From NCBI RefSeq assembly GCF_020819595.1, contig NZ_JAJHNP010000016.1:62001-126000 (forward strand): a DNA stretch of 64,000 bases. Direction: 5' to 3'. The notes below the pieces were generated by a model. That model was not told the DNA's origin and did not search any database. It saw only the letters and a program-made list of their open reading frames with translations. The DNA comes from Streptomyces barringtoniae. GTDB lineage: Bacteria > Actinomycetota > Actinomycetes > Streptomycetales > Streptomycetaceae. Positions within the stretch are counted from its first letter, which is position 1. Every line of letters starts with the position of its first letter. Of the stretch, positions 34,114-42,966 are shown one piece after another. Made by a program: the position numbers and the translations under genes.

Positions 34114-35423
34114 CCGTCCTTGTCCGCCAGCCAGTTGCCGTGGAAGCCGAACGGCACCCGGGCCGGCAGATGGATCACGGCGACCGGGGGTGCGGTGAGG
34201 TCGTCGGCGTCCAGGACGGCCAGGTCACTGCGGTCGGTGGCGGCGTCGTACACGTACGTCATGAGCCAGCCGGGGCCGCCGGGAGTGCCGTCGGCGGGGG
34301 CGAAGGCGGCCTCGCCGGGGGTGCGGCCGGGCCCGAAGCCGTGCGCGGCGGTGGCCCCGGAGGCCAGGTCGTAGCGGACCAGGCAGGTGCCGCTCGTCAT
34401 GTGCCCGTGCCCGGCGGCGAGTCCGGTCAGCCGGTCGTCGACGCGCGGGAACTCCCCGGGCCGGTCGTCGCACTGCTCCTCACGGACCGTGCCGGCCGCC
34501 GGGTCGATGGTCCACTTCCACAGCACGGCCTGCTGCGGCCGCCTGCCGCCGTCCGCGTCGCGGCGCCAGATCTCCGGGTAGCGCATGACGTGCAGCACGA
34601 TGGTGCCGTCCGGCGCGTCATGGGCGTTGAGGGTGTGGAAGACGTAGCAGGGATCGACGGCGAACCAGCGGACCTCGCCGTACGGGTCGTCGCGGCGCAG
34701 CACGCCGAGCCGGGCGCCGTACCCGTCGTCCCAGCGGTAGGGCATCGTGCCGCCGGTCAGGGCGAGTTCGACGTCGAAGACGACGGGCAGGTCCATGAGG
34801 ACGACGTGCCCGGCGGTGAGGGCGAAGTCGTGCAGCATGGTCGGCCCGGGCACCTCGACCGGCCGGCTGAGCACCAACTCGCCGGTGGCGTCGGCCCGGT
34901 GGTAGGTGAGGTGGGTCGGCTCCAGCATGCCGTAGCCGAAGAAGTGGAGTTCGCCGGTGGCCGGGCAGGTCTTCGGGTGGGCCGTCATCGCGGTGGCCAG
35001 GCGGCCGCCGAAGTCGTACGGGCCCTTGGTGTCCAGGTCGCGGGTCAGTTCGTGGGGCAGGGCGATCTCGACCAGGGCGAGGGTGCGGCCCGCGTGCCGG
35101 ACGACGTGGGTGTTGGCCGGTCCTGCGGTGAGGTCGCGGCGGCCCCGGTCGTCGTACAGCCGTGCGCCGTCGGTCAGTCGGCTCGTGCGGACCCAGCGGT
35201 TGCGGTAGGAGACGGCCCGCCCGCCCTCCAGGCGCACCCCGTGGACCATGCCGTGGCCGAAGAACCAGTGTCCGGAGGCGGCGTCGGCCGGGTTCGGGCC
35301 GTTGCGCAGGTACCAGCCGGTCAGCTCGGGCGGGATCGTGCCGGTCACCGGCAGGTCGTGCGCGGTGAGTTCCTCGGCGACCGGGGCGTAGTTGCCGCTG
35401 AGGTGCTTCGGGGTGGCGGTCAT
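34110..35423 (-). CDS. Carotenoid oxygenase (RPE65/CCD family)
   Basis: A 437-residue protein with the family start GNYAPVAEELTAHDLPVTG-type region and GWYLRNGPNP, and the iron-binding histidines in THVVRHAGR, AMTAHPKTCP, MLHDFALTAGHVV, CYVFHTLNAHD and the last FHGNW. These enzymes cleave double bonds of carotenoids or related stilbene-like molecules with Fe(II) and O2. It is the second gene of an operon with a membrane protein (ATGA overlap) and its 3' end overlaps the convergent hypothetical gene by four bases. Confidence 0.9.
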   Translation of the reverse strand: MTATPKHLSGNYAPVAEELTAHDLPVTGTIPPELTGWYLRNGPNPADAASGHWFFGHGMVHGVRLEGGRAVSYRNRWVRTSRLTDGARLYDDRGRRDLTAGPANTHVVRHAGRTLALVEIALPHELTRDLDTKGPYDFGGRLATAMTAHPKTCPATGELHFFGYGMLEPTHLTYHRADATGELVLSRPVEVPGPTMLHDFALTAGHVVLMDLPVVFDVELALTGGTMPYRWDDGYGARLGVLRRDDPYGEVRWFAVDPCYVFHTLNAHDAPDGTIVLHVMRYPEIWRRDADGGRRPQQAVLWKWTIDPAAGTVREEQCDDRPGEFPRVDDRLTGLAAGHGHMTSGTCLVRYDLASGATAAHGFGPGRTPGEAAFAPADGTPGGPGWLMTYVYDAATDRSDLAVLDADDLTAPPVAVIHLPARVPFGFHGNWLADKDG

Positions 35424-35989
35424 CGGGCCGCCTGATCGGCGGCCTGGGCCTTCGCCTGGACGTGGGCGACATAGCGGACGGTGAAGAGCATCGGGACGAC
35501 GAAGCCGGCGATCTGGACGAGGGTCGCGGGCGTCGAGTGGGCGTGCCCGGAGTGTGCCAGCACCGCGAGGCCGGCGGCGGTCAGGACGAAGGCGGCGGTC
35601 CACACCGACGTGATGACGACGTTGACGCGGATGAAGGGCTTCAGGTCCCAGAACTCGCGCGGGGTGGCGCGCTTGGCGATGCCCAGGGTGAAGGGCCGGC
35701 CGACCGCCAGCGAGAGGCCGGCGATGACGGCGAGGGTGCCGGAGGAGAGGGCGGCGGAGTAGGCGTGCACGCCCGAGTGCGGGTCGGCGAAGGCGATGAC
35801 CGCGAGGACCGCGAAGAAGACCGCCGAGCCGGCCTCGATGAGGAGGGCGTCGAAGCCGGTGCCGGAGCGCTTCTGCTGGGCGATGATCCCCACGGCCACC
35901 ACCAGGGCGGCCAGGGCGCCCCACTGCCAGTCCCCCGAGGGGATGACGGCGAAGACGATCCACGGCAGGAACGTGCGCAGGTAGGACAT
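35420..35989 (-). CDS. Integral membrane protein, unknown function
   Basis: A 189-residue protein with about five to six hydrophobic segments and conserved-looking charged loops (AIIAQQKRSGTGFDALL-type region, RATPREFWDLKPFIRVN). I do not recognise a transport family. It is cotranscribed with the carotenoid oxygenase (its TGA overlaps the next ATG), so it may handle the membrane-bound substrate or product. The promoter upstream has two GACATGTC palindromes. Confidence 0.75.
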   Translation of the reverse strand: MSYLRTFLPWIVFAVIPSGDWQWGALAALVVAVGIIAQQKRSGTGFDALLIEAGSAVFFAVLAVIAFADPHSGVHAYSAALSSGTLAVIAGLSLAVGRPFTLGIAKRATPREFWDLKPFIRVNVVITSVWTAAFVLTAAGLAVLAHSGHAHSTPATLVQIAGFVVPMLFTVRYVAHVQAKAQAADQAAR

Positions 35990-36020
35990 GGGATTCCCCC
36001 GGTCAGTGTGTGTCCCAGTC

Positions 36021-36062
36021 TTGACATGTCAAAAGTAGAAGGTCGGCTAGCGACATGTCAAC
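36021..36062. promoter_or_regulatory. Two GACATGTC operators and divergent promoter (PadR)
   Basis: TTGACATGTCAA (36021-36032) and GACATGTCAAC (36052-36062), two copies of the 8-bp palindrome GACATGTC with centres 29 bp apart. On the minus strand a TTGACA (36061-36056) lies 18 bp before TACTTT (36037-36032), a good promoter for the membrane protein/oxygenase operon; one palindrome covers its -35 and the other its downstream edge. The PadR gene is the obvious regulator and is probably also autoregulated. Confidence 0.75.
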
Positions 36063-36083
36063 AGTGGAATGTAGGATGCAGGC

Positions 36084-36596
36084 ATGAGTCTCAGACACGC
36101 CCTGCTCGGCCTGCTGTCGGACCGCCGCGCCAGCGGCTACGACCTGCTGAAGACGTTCGAGACCTCGCTGGCCAACGTCTGGCCGGCGAACCAGAGCCAG
36201 ATCTACACCGAGCTGACCAAACTGGCGGGCGCCGGGCTGATCGCGGTGGCCGCCGAGGGCCCGCGCGGCCGCAAGGAGTACGAGATCACCGACGAGGGCA
36301 TGGCGGAGCTGCGCCACTGGCTGACCGAGGTCCCTCCCCAGCGGGTCATCCGCAGCGACGTCCTGCTGCGGGTCTTCTTCCTCGGTGTGCTCAGCCCCGA
36401 GCAGGCCCGCGCCTACCTGGCCGACCTGACCGACCTGTCCCGGGCCGGACACGAACAGCTGCAGCGGCTCGCCGACTCCGTCGACTGGGACGAGGGCAAC
36501 CTCTCGGTCTACGGCCGCATCGCGCTGGAGTACGGTCTGCGCTTCAACGCGATGCGGCGCGAGTGGGCCGAGTGGGCCGCGGAACAGATCAGATAG
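36084..36596 (+). CDS. PadR-family transcriptional regulator
   Basis: A 170-residue repressor with the PadR winged helix (ALLGLLSDRRASGYDLLKTF, QIYTELTKLAGAGLI, GPRGRKEYEITDEG) and the C-terminal Vir-like helical dimerisation domain. PadR proteins usually repress a nearby operon until an aromatic or hydrophobic ligand binds. It is divergent from the oxygenase operon with the two palindromes between, so it likely controls both. Its last eight bases overlap the 3' end of the convergent PHP gene. Confidence 0.9.
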   Translation: MSLRHALLGLLSDRRASGYDLLKTFETSLANVWPANQSQIYTELTKLAGAGLIAVAAEGPRGRKEYEITDEGMAELRHWLTEVPPQRVIRSDVLLRVFFLGVLSPEQARAYLADLTDLSRAGHEQLQRLADSVDWDEGNLSVYGRIALEYGLRFNAMRREWAEWAAEQIR

Positions 36597-38106
36597 CCCC
36601 GAGGAAGATCGGGTTGGTGAAGGCGGCCAGCGCCCCCGGCACCGGCCCCGCCGCCGTCTCGTGCCGCAGCTCGGCGCGTACGTACGCGGCGTAGGACGGC
36701 GTCGTACGCCACTCGGCCGTGCCCGTGCCGGACACGGGCAGCGGATCACTGGTGAACAGCACGCCCTGGTCGGTGACGAAACGGATCGAGCAGCGCGGGG
36801 CGCCCGAGACCTCCAGCCGGACGGTCACGGGAGTGTCGGCGGCCACGTCCAGCCGCTCGCCGATGCCCGCCTGCTGTCCGCGCCCGCCCGCCACCGTGAA
36901 GGCGAGGGTCACGTTCTTCGACTCGGCCACGTAACTGCGTCCCGCGCGGATGCCTTCCTGGATCGCCTCCCGGGTCAGGTCGTCGGCGAGGACGACCGTC
37001 TGGGGACTGCCGACCGCGTCCGGGTCGCGGTGGGCGTCGCTGTTGCCCATCGCCGGGAGCCAGGGCCGCCCGTGCCGCACGGAGGCGACCAGCTGGTTGT
37101 CCCAGTCGGCCAGCGTCACCTCGTCGTCCGGGGTGTAGGGGCCGTTCCACACTTCCACGGCGTCCGCCTCGCCGAAGCCGAACTTCCAGCCGCAGCCGAC
37201 GCAGGTGGCGTGCGGGTGGGCGGGGACGACCAGGCCGCCGGCGCGGCGGATGTCCCGCGCGAAGCGGGCCCAGCGGTTGTCCCGGGCCCGGTAGCGCCAG
37301 TCCACGAACGTACCCGGATCGGTGCCGAGTGCCACCACGTGGCCGTTGCGGGTGGTGACCTCCTCGCCGAGCATGATCAGCAGGTCGTCGCCGGCCTGGT
37401 CCGCCCAATGGGCGTGCGCGGAGTGGGTGTTGTGGTCCGAGGAGTTGATGAAGTCCAGGCCCGCCGCCCGCGCGAGGGCCGCGATCTCGGCCGGGGTGCG
37501 GCGGCCGTCGGAGTACCAGGAGTGCAGATGGCAGTCGCCCCGGTACCAGTCCCGGCCCCGCCCCTTGGCCCGGGAGGGCGGATACACCGGCCGGGGGGTC
37601 TCGCCCGGCTCGCCGTACGTCAGCGTGATCGTCAGCTCGTACGTCAGCCCCTGCGGCGCCACCGTGTAGGGGCCCAGCGCCACGTACCAGGTGCCCTCCC
37701 GCACCGGGCCGGGGATGTACCCGGGGGTCGCGTCGTCGGCGCGGACGAAGAACTCCGTCCGCGCCCCGCCCGACCAGCCGCGGAAGCCCCGGCCGCCCAG
37801 CTCGGTGCCGTGCTGGTCGAACAGGCCGATGTCGAGTGCGTTGCCCGTGGTTCCCGCCGGGACCGAGGGCCTGTCGTAGGTGTAGGAGACCTTGATCTCC
37901 CGTACGCCGGCCGGGACTTCGACCGGCACGTACACGAAGTCGGGGGAGCCGGGCGGCAGGGTGCCGCGAACCGACCGGGTCTCCTGCTGCTGACCGTCCG
38001 CCGCTGCGAAGCTCACGCTTCCCAACGTAAGGGCAGCGGCGGCGCCCGTCACGAAGAGCGCGCGTCTGCCGATGCCATGAGCCTGACCGTGCGTGTCTTC
38101 AGCCAT
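36589..38106 (-). CDS. CehA/McbA-family PHP metallohydrolase, exported
   Basis: A 505-residue protein. The start carries a twin-arginine-like signal (GIGRRALFVTGAAAALTLG). A beta domain (about 45-175) is followed by a PHP domain: RGDCHLHSWYSDG, NSSDHNTHSAHAHW, GEEVTTRNGHVVALG and a final MGNSDAHRDPDAVG, the metal-binding histidines and aspartates of the CehA/McbA group. These enzymes hydrolyse phosphodiester- or carbamate-type bonds. Export suggests a substrate outside the membrane. Divergent from an LLM gene. Confidence 0.86.
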   Translation of the reverse strand: MAEDTHGQAHGIGRRALFVTGAAAALTLGSVSFAAADGQQQETRSVRGTLPPGSPDFVYVPVEVPAGVREIKVSYTYDRPSVPAGTTGNALDIGLFDQHGTELGGRGFRGWSGGARTEFFVRADDATPGYIPGPVREGTWYVALGPYTVAPQGLTYELTITLTYGEPGETPRPVYPPSRAKGRGRDWYRGDCHLHSWYSDGRRTPAEIAALARAAGLDFINSSDHNTHSAHAHWADQAGDDLLIMLGEEVTTRNGHVVALGTDPGTFVDWRYRARDNRWARFARDIRRAGGLVVPAHPHATCVGCGWKFGFGEADAVEVWNGPYTPDDEVTLADWDNQLVASVRHGRPWLPAMGNSDAHRDPDAVGSPQTVVLADDLTREAIQEGIRAGRSYVAESKNVTLAFTVAGGRGQQAGIGERLDVAADTPVTVRLEVSGAPRCSIRFVTDQGVLFTSDPLPVSGTGTAEWRTTPSYAAYVRAELRHETAAGPVPGALAAFTNPIFLGAI

Positions 38107-38259
38107 GGCGGTCAGTCTCCCGCGCGCGCGTGAACTCTCGTGAAAGAGCGGGCGATTGGCATCCGACAGGTGTCGTGCACGCGACGTGACGGCCGCCGGC
38201 GCGGACTGTGCCGACCAGTCGGTATGGACAGTGGAGGCCCGGCCCGGTACAGATGGGCC

Positions 38260-39105
38260 ATGCGTATCGCCGTCACCATCTTCCTCACCGACGAGACCAT
38301 CGCTCCGGTACGGCTCGCCCGCGAACTGGAACACCGCGGTTACGCCGGCCTCTACCTCCCCGAACACACCCACATCCCGGTCGAGCGGACCACCCCGTAC
38401 CCGGCCGGCGGCGACCTGCCCCGCGAATACGGCCGCACGCTCGACCCCTTCGTCGCCCTCGGCCAGGCCGCGGCCGTCACCGAGCGCCTCGGCCTCGGCA
38501 CCGGCATCACCCTGCCGGCCCAGCACGACCCCATCGCCCTGGCCAAGCAGATCGCCACCCTGGACCACCTGTCCGGCGGCCGTTTCACCCTCGGCCTCGG
38601 CTACGGCTGGAACGTGGAGGAGGCCGCCGACCACGGCGTGCAGTGGCGCACGCGCCGGGAGCTGGTCCGGGACCGGGTGCGGCTGATGCAGGCGCTGTGG
38701 GCCGGGGAACCGACGTCCTACGACGGCGAGTTCGCCGCCGTACGGGCCAGCCACGCGCATCCCAAGCCCGTGCAGAAGCCGCGTGGCCCGGTGACCGGCC
38801 CCCGCACGCTCGTCGGCGGGGCGGCCGGGCCGAAGCTGTTCGCGCACATCGCCGAGTACGCCGACGGCTGGCTGCCGATCGGCGGCCGGGGACTCACCGA
38901 GTCCCTGCCGGTGCTGCGCGCGCTGTGGGCGGACGCGGGCCGCGACCCGGCCGCGCTCCAGGTCGTCCCGTACGCGGTCCAGGCGACCCCGGGCAAGCTG
39001 GCCCACTACGCGGACCTGGGCATCGAGGAGGTCGTACTGCAGTTGCCGCCGACGGGGGAGGCGGAGGTGCTGGCGGTGCTGGACGAGTACGGAAGCTTTC
39101 TGTAG
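38260..39105 (+). CDS. LLM-class F420-dependent oxidoreductase (TIGR03619 type)
   Basis: A 281-residue luciferase-like protein with AVTIFLTDETIAPVRLAREL, YLPEHTHIPV, ERLGLGTGITLPAQHDPIALAKQIATLD and GGRFTLGLGYGWNVEEAADHG. This subfamily is F420-dependent. It precedes fbiC by 63 bp on the same strand. The ATG at 38260 is preceded by GTGGAGG at some distance; the native substrate is unknown. Confidence 0.85.
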   Translation: MRIAVTIFLTDETIAPVRLARELEHRGYAGLYLPEHTHIPVERTTPYPAGGDLPREYGRTLDPFVALGQAAAVTERLGLGTGITLPAQHDPIALAKQIATLDHLSGGRFTLGLGYGWNVEEAADHGVQWRTRRELVRDRVRLMQALWAGEPTSYDGEFAAVRASHAHPKPVQKPRGPVTGPRTLVGGAAGPKLFAHIAEYADGWLPIGGRGLTESLPVLRALWADAGRDPAALQVVPYAVQATPGKLAHYADLGIEEVVLQLPPTGEAEVLAVLDEYGSFL

Positions 39106-39168
39106 GCCGAACTTCCGGTGGGCCGGGCGCAGCCCTTGCTCTGATCACCCCGAACGTATGGTTGAGGG

Positions 39169-41754
39169 ATGACGACTTCCGCGACCTCCGGAACCGGACC
39201 GACCGAGAACTCCATGCGTCGCGCCCTCAAACGCGCCCGGGACGGCGTCGCCCTCGACGTCGCCGAGGCGGCGGTGCTGCTCCAGGCGCGCGGCGAGGCC
39301 CTGACCGACCTCGCCGCGTCCGCCGCCCGGGTGCGCGACGCGGGTCTCGAACAGGCGGGCCGTCCCGGCGTCATCACGTACTCGAAGAGCGTCTTCATCC
39401 CCCTCACCCGGCTGTGCCGGGACAAGTGCCACTACTGCACCTTCGTCACCGTCCCCGGCAAGCTGCGCCGGGCCGGCCACGGAATGTTCATGTCCCCGGA
39501 CGAGGTGCTGGACATCGCCCGCAAGGGCGCCGCCCTCGGCTGCAAGGAAGCCCTGATCACCCTCGGCGACAAGCCGGAGGACCGCTGGCCCGAGGCGCGT
39601 GAGTGGCTCGACGCGCACGGCTACGACGACACCATCGCCTACGTCCGCGCGGTCTCCGTCCGCATCCTGGAGGAGACGGGCCTGCTGCCCCACCTCAACC
39701 CGGGCGTCATGAGCTGGACGGACTTCCAGCGGCTCAAGCCCGTCGCCCCGTCCATGGGCATGATGCTGGAGACGACCGCGACCCGGCTGTGGTCCGAGCC
39801 CGGCGGCCCGCACCACGGCTCCCCGGACAAGGAACCGACCGTACGGCTGCGGGTGTTGGAGGACGCCGGCCGCTCGTCCGTCCCCTTCACCTCCGGCCTG
39901 CTCATCGGCATCGGGGAGACGTACGAGGAGCGGGCCGAGTCCCTCTTCGCCCTCCGCAAGGTCTCCCGGGCCTACCACGGCATCCAGGAGCTGATCATCC
40001 AGAACTTCCGCGCCAAGCCGGACACGGCGATGCGCGGCATGCCGGACGCCGAACTGGACGAGCTGGTCGCCACGGTGGCCGTCGCCCGCCACATCATGGG
40101 CCCGTCCGGCTGCCTCCAGGCCCCGCCGAACCTGGTCGACTCCGAGTACGAGCGGCTGATCGGCGCCGGCATCGACGACTGGGGCGGGGTGTCGCCCCTG
40201 ACCATCGACCACGTCAATCCCGAACGCCCCTGGCCGCAGATCGAGGAGCTGGCCGCGAGGTCGGCCGCCGCGGGCTTCGAGCTCCGCGAACGCCTCTGTG
40301 TCTACCCGGAGTTCGTGCGCCGCGGCGAGCCCTGGCTGGACCCCCGCCTGCGCCCGCACGTGAGGGCGCTGGCCGACCCGGAGACCGGCCTGGCCCGCCC
40401 GGACGCGACCGTCGAGGGCCACCCGTGGCAGGAGCCCGAGGAGGTCTTCGTCCCGGCCGGCCGCACGGACCTGCACCGCACGATCGACACCGAGGGCCGC
40501 ACCGCCGACCGGCGCGACGACTTCGACGAGGTGTACGGCGACTGGCAGGCGCTGCGCGAGGCGGCCGCGCCCGGTATGGCGCCGGAGCGCATCGACACGG
40601 ACGTACGGCAGGCGCTCGCGACCGCGGCCGACGACCCGACCCGCCTGACCGACGCCGAGGCCCTGGCCCTGCTGCACGCGGACGGCCCGGCGCTGGACGC
40701 GCTGTGCCGGGTGGCCGACGACGTGCGCAAAGCCGCGGTCGGCGACGACGTGACGTACATCGTCACCCGCAACATCAACTTCACCAACGTCTGCTATACC
40801 GGCTGCCGCTTCTGCGCCTTCGCCCAGCGCCGTACGGACGCCGACGCGTACACGCTGTCGCTGGAGCAGGTCGCCGACCGCGCCCAGCAGGCCTGGGACG
40901 TGGGCGCGGTCGAGGTGTGCATGCAGGGCGGCATCCACCCGGACCTGCCGGGCACGGCGTACTTCGACATCGCGAAGGCGGTGAAGTCCCGCGTCCCGGG
41001 CATGCACGTGCACGCCTTCTCCCCGATGGAGGTGGTGAACGGCGCGACCAGGACGGGCATGTCGATCCGCGAGTGGCTGACGGCCGCCAAGGAGTCCGGC
41101 CTGGACACCATCCCGGGCACGGCGGCGGAGATCCTGGACGACGAGGTCCGCTGGGTGCTGACCAAGGGCAAGCTGCCCACGGCCACCTGGATCGAGGTGG
41201 TGAGGACGGCCCACGAGCTGGGCATCCGCTCCTCCTCCACGATGATGTACGGCCATGTCGACCAGCCCCGCCACTGGCTGGGCCACCTGCGCACGCTGGC
41301 GCGGATCCAGCGGGAGACGGGCGGCTTCACGGAGTTCGTCACCCTCCCCTTCATCCACACGAACGCACCGGTGTACCTGGCGGGCATCGCGCGCCCCGGC
41401 CCTTCCACGCGTGACAACCGCGCGGTGACGGCGATGGCCCGGCTCCTGCTCCACCCCTGGATCCCGAACATCCAGACAAGTTGGGTCAAACTGGGCGCGG
41501 AGGGTGCGGCGGAGATGCTCCGCTCGGGAGCGAACGACCTGGGCGGAACCCTGATGGAGGAGACGATCTCCCGCATGGCGGGCTCCTCCTACGGCTCGTA
41601 CAAGTCGGTTCGCGACCTGGTCGCCGTGGCCGAGGCGGCCGGCCGCCCGGCGAAACCGCGGACCACGCTCTACGGCGAGGTGCCGCAGGAGCGTCAGCGG
41701 GCGGCGGAGGCCTCCGACGGCCACCTGCCGGAACTGTTGCCGGTCCTGGACTGA
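39169..41754 (+). CDS. fbiC: FO synthase FbiC (7,8-didemethyl-8-hydroxy-5-deazariboflavin synthase)
   Basis: An 861-residue fusion of two radical-SAM enzymes. The CofG half carries Cys83, Cys87, Cys90 (CRDKCHYC) and the CofH half Cys542, Cys546, Cys549 (CYTGCRFC), each binding a 4Fe-4S cluster. Together they make the deazaflavin chromophore FO of coenzyme F420 from tyrosine and 5-amino-6-ribitylaminouracil. The length and order are those of actinobacterial FbiC. Both clusters are intact, so it should be active. Several F420-using genes lie in the same window. Confidence 0.96.
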   Translation: MTTSATSGTGPTENSMRRALKRARDGVALDVAEAAVLLQARGEALTDLAASAARVRDAGLEQAGRPGVITYSKSVFIPLTRLCRDKCHYCTFVTVPGKLRRAGHGMFMSPDEVLDIARKGAALGCKEALITLGDKPEDRWPEAREWLDAHGYDDTIAYVRAVSVRILEETGLLPHLNPGVMSWTDFQRLKPVAPSMGMMLETTATRLWSEPGGPHHGSPDKEPTVRLRVLEDAGRSSVPFTSGLLIGIGETYEERAESLFALRKVSRAYHGIQELIIQNFRAKPDTAMRGMPDAELDELVATVAVARHIMGPSGCLQAPPNLVDSEYERLIGAGIDDWGGVSPLTIDHVNPERPWPQIEELAARSAAAGFELRERLCVYPEFVRRGEPWLDPRLRPHVRALADPETGLARPDATVEGHPWQEPEEVFVPAGRTDLHRTIDTEGRTADRRDDFDEVYGDWQALREAAAPGMAPERIDTDVRQALATAADDPTRLTDAEALALLHADGPALDALCRVADDVRKAAVGDDVTYIVTRNINFTNVCYTGCRFCAFAQRRTDADAYTLSLEQVADRAQQAWDVGAVEVCMQGGIHPDLPGTAYFDIAKAVKSRVPGMHVHAFSPMEVVNGATRTGMSIREWLTAAKESGLDTIPGTAAEILDDEVRWVLTKGKLPTATWIEVVRTAHELGIRSSSTMMYGHVDQPRHWLGHLRTLARIQRETGGFTEFVTLPFIHTNAPVYLAGIARPGPSTRDNRAVTAMARLLLHPWIPNIQTSWVKLGAEGAAEMLRSGANDLGGTLMEETISRMAGSSYGSYKSVRDLVAVAEAAGRPAKPRTTLYGEVPQERQRAAEASDGHLPELLPVLD

Positions 41755-41813
41755 GTACGATGATCCGACCCCCGACCTGAGGCGGGGCCCCGTAGCGGAG
41801 GAGATGCGTACCC

Positions 41814-42380
41814 GTGGCTGCCCGACTGCCCTCCTGGGCCTGGGTCACCGGCCTGACGGCGGGCGCGACCGCGGCCGTCGTCGCCCTCGCCGTGCAGGCG
41901 GACCACGGGCCGCGTCCCACGGCCGCCGCCGTGGCCAGTCCGAGCGCGTCGGCGTCGGCGAGCGCCCACGCGTCCACCGCGCCGCACTCCCCGGCCGCCC
42001 CCGCTCTGCCGGACGGGTCGGGCGAGGGTCGCCGGATCGTGTACTCGCTCGGCGAGAAGCGGGTGTGGCTGGTCGACGCGACGGGCAAGGTGACCCGCAC
42101 GTTCACGGTGTGGCCGGGCACGGTGAGCCCGCAGCCCGGCCGCTACTCGATCATCGCGAGCCGGCAGTCCCTGAAGGGGTCGGACGGCGTCGAGATCGAG
42201 CACGTCATGTACATAACAAAGGTGCAGGGTGTGAACGTCGCCTTCTCCAACGCCCTGGACGGCTCCTCGCCGCCCCCGGCGGGCGGTCAGAAGCTGGGCG
42301 GCATCCGTATGCACAAGGAGGACGGCGCCGCCCTGTGGTCCTTCGGCGGCACGAACACGAACGTGACGATCGTCAAGTAG
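41814..42380 (+). CDS. Membrane-anchored protein with degenerate L,D-transpeptidase-like domain
   Basis: A 188-residue protein with an N-terminal membrane anchor (about 7-27), a Ser/Ala/Pro-rich linker and a domain (about 70-188) beginning VYSLGEKRVWLVDATGKV and ending IRMHKEDGAALWSF. The start looks like YkuD L,D-transpeptidases, but the catalytic H-x(14-17)-S-H-G-C-x-R motif is absent; no Cys is in the domain. It may bind the wall without cross-linking it. GTG 41814 is preceded by GCGGAGGAG. Confidence 0.7.
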   Translation: MAARLPSWAWVTGLTAGATAAVVALAVQADHGPRPTAAAVASPSASASASAHASTAPHSPAAPALPDGSGEGRRIVYSLGEKRVWLVDATGKVTRTFTVWPGTVSPQPGRYSIIASRQSLKGSDGVEIEHVMYITKVQGVNVAFSNALDGSSPPPAGGQKLGGIRMHKEDGAALWSFGGTNTNVTIVK

Positions 42381-42882
42381 CGTCCGACTGCCGCGTGGGC
42401 AGCTGGTTGACGATGAGCGCGACTCCGGCGAGCAGGAAGATGCGGGTCGCGGCGTCCAGCCCGTTCCAGGCCTTGGACTGCCACATCGAGAACCACTCAC
42501 CCCCGATCGCGATGAACCCGGCGCCGAAGAGCAGCAGGAGCATCAGCAGCCCGTAGGTGGAGATGCGCCGGGCGAGGGCGTCGTCCTTCCGCCGGGCCCA
42601 GAGGTACGTGCCCCAGATCAGGACCAGGGCGGCCACCGTCTCCCACGCGATGATCAGGACGTAGGCGGTGTCCTGAAGCCCGGTGCTGGTGATCGCCCGC
42701 CACATCAGGTCCTTGTCGTGGAAGGTCGTGTCCATCGCCAGCACATGCCGGACGAACTGCTGGTTCGTCCCGAAGTCGGTGATGTTCCCGAGGGCGACGA
42801 GGGCGATGTAGAGGGCGAGTATGCCGGTGAGCGCTCCGGCGGCCAGACCGAGACCGGTGTGGCGTGTGGGGGTGGTGGTCAT
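42373..42882 (-). CDS. DUF2165-type small membrane protein
   Basis: A 169-residue protein with four hydrophobic segments and conserved DUF2165 elements: LYIALVALGNITDFGTNQQFV, HVLAMDTTF, W-R-A-I and GEWFSMWQSKAWNG. The family's function is unknown; it is often found next to signalling or stress genes. Its 3' end overlaps that of the L,D-transpeptidase-like gene by eight bases. Divergent from the STAND ATPase. Confidence 0.82.
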   Translation of the reverse strand: MTTTPTRHTGLGLAAGALTGILALYIALVALGNITDFGTNQQFVRHVLAMDTTFHDKDLMWRAITSTGLQDTAYVLIIAWETVAALVLIWGTYLWARRKDDALARRISTYGLLMLLLLFGAGFIAIGGEWFSMWQSKAWNGLDAATRIFLLAGVALIVNQLPTRQSDAT

Positions 42883-42966
42883 GGCTGAATTCTCCCCTGT
42901 TCCAGGCCCGGTTATCGCGTGGTGATCAGGCCAGAATGGGAGGGCGGACAGGGGAGGGGCTGACGG

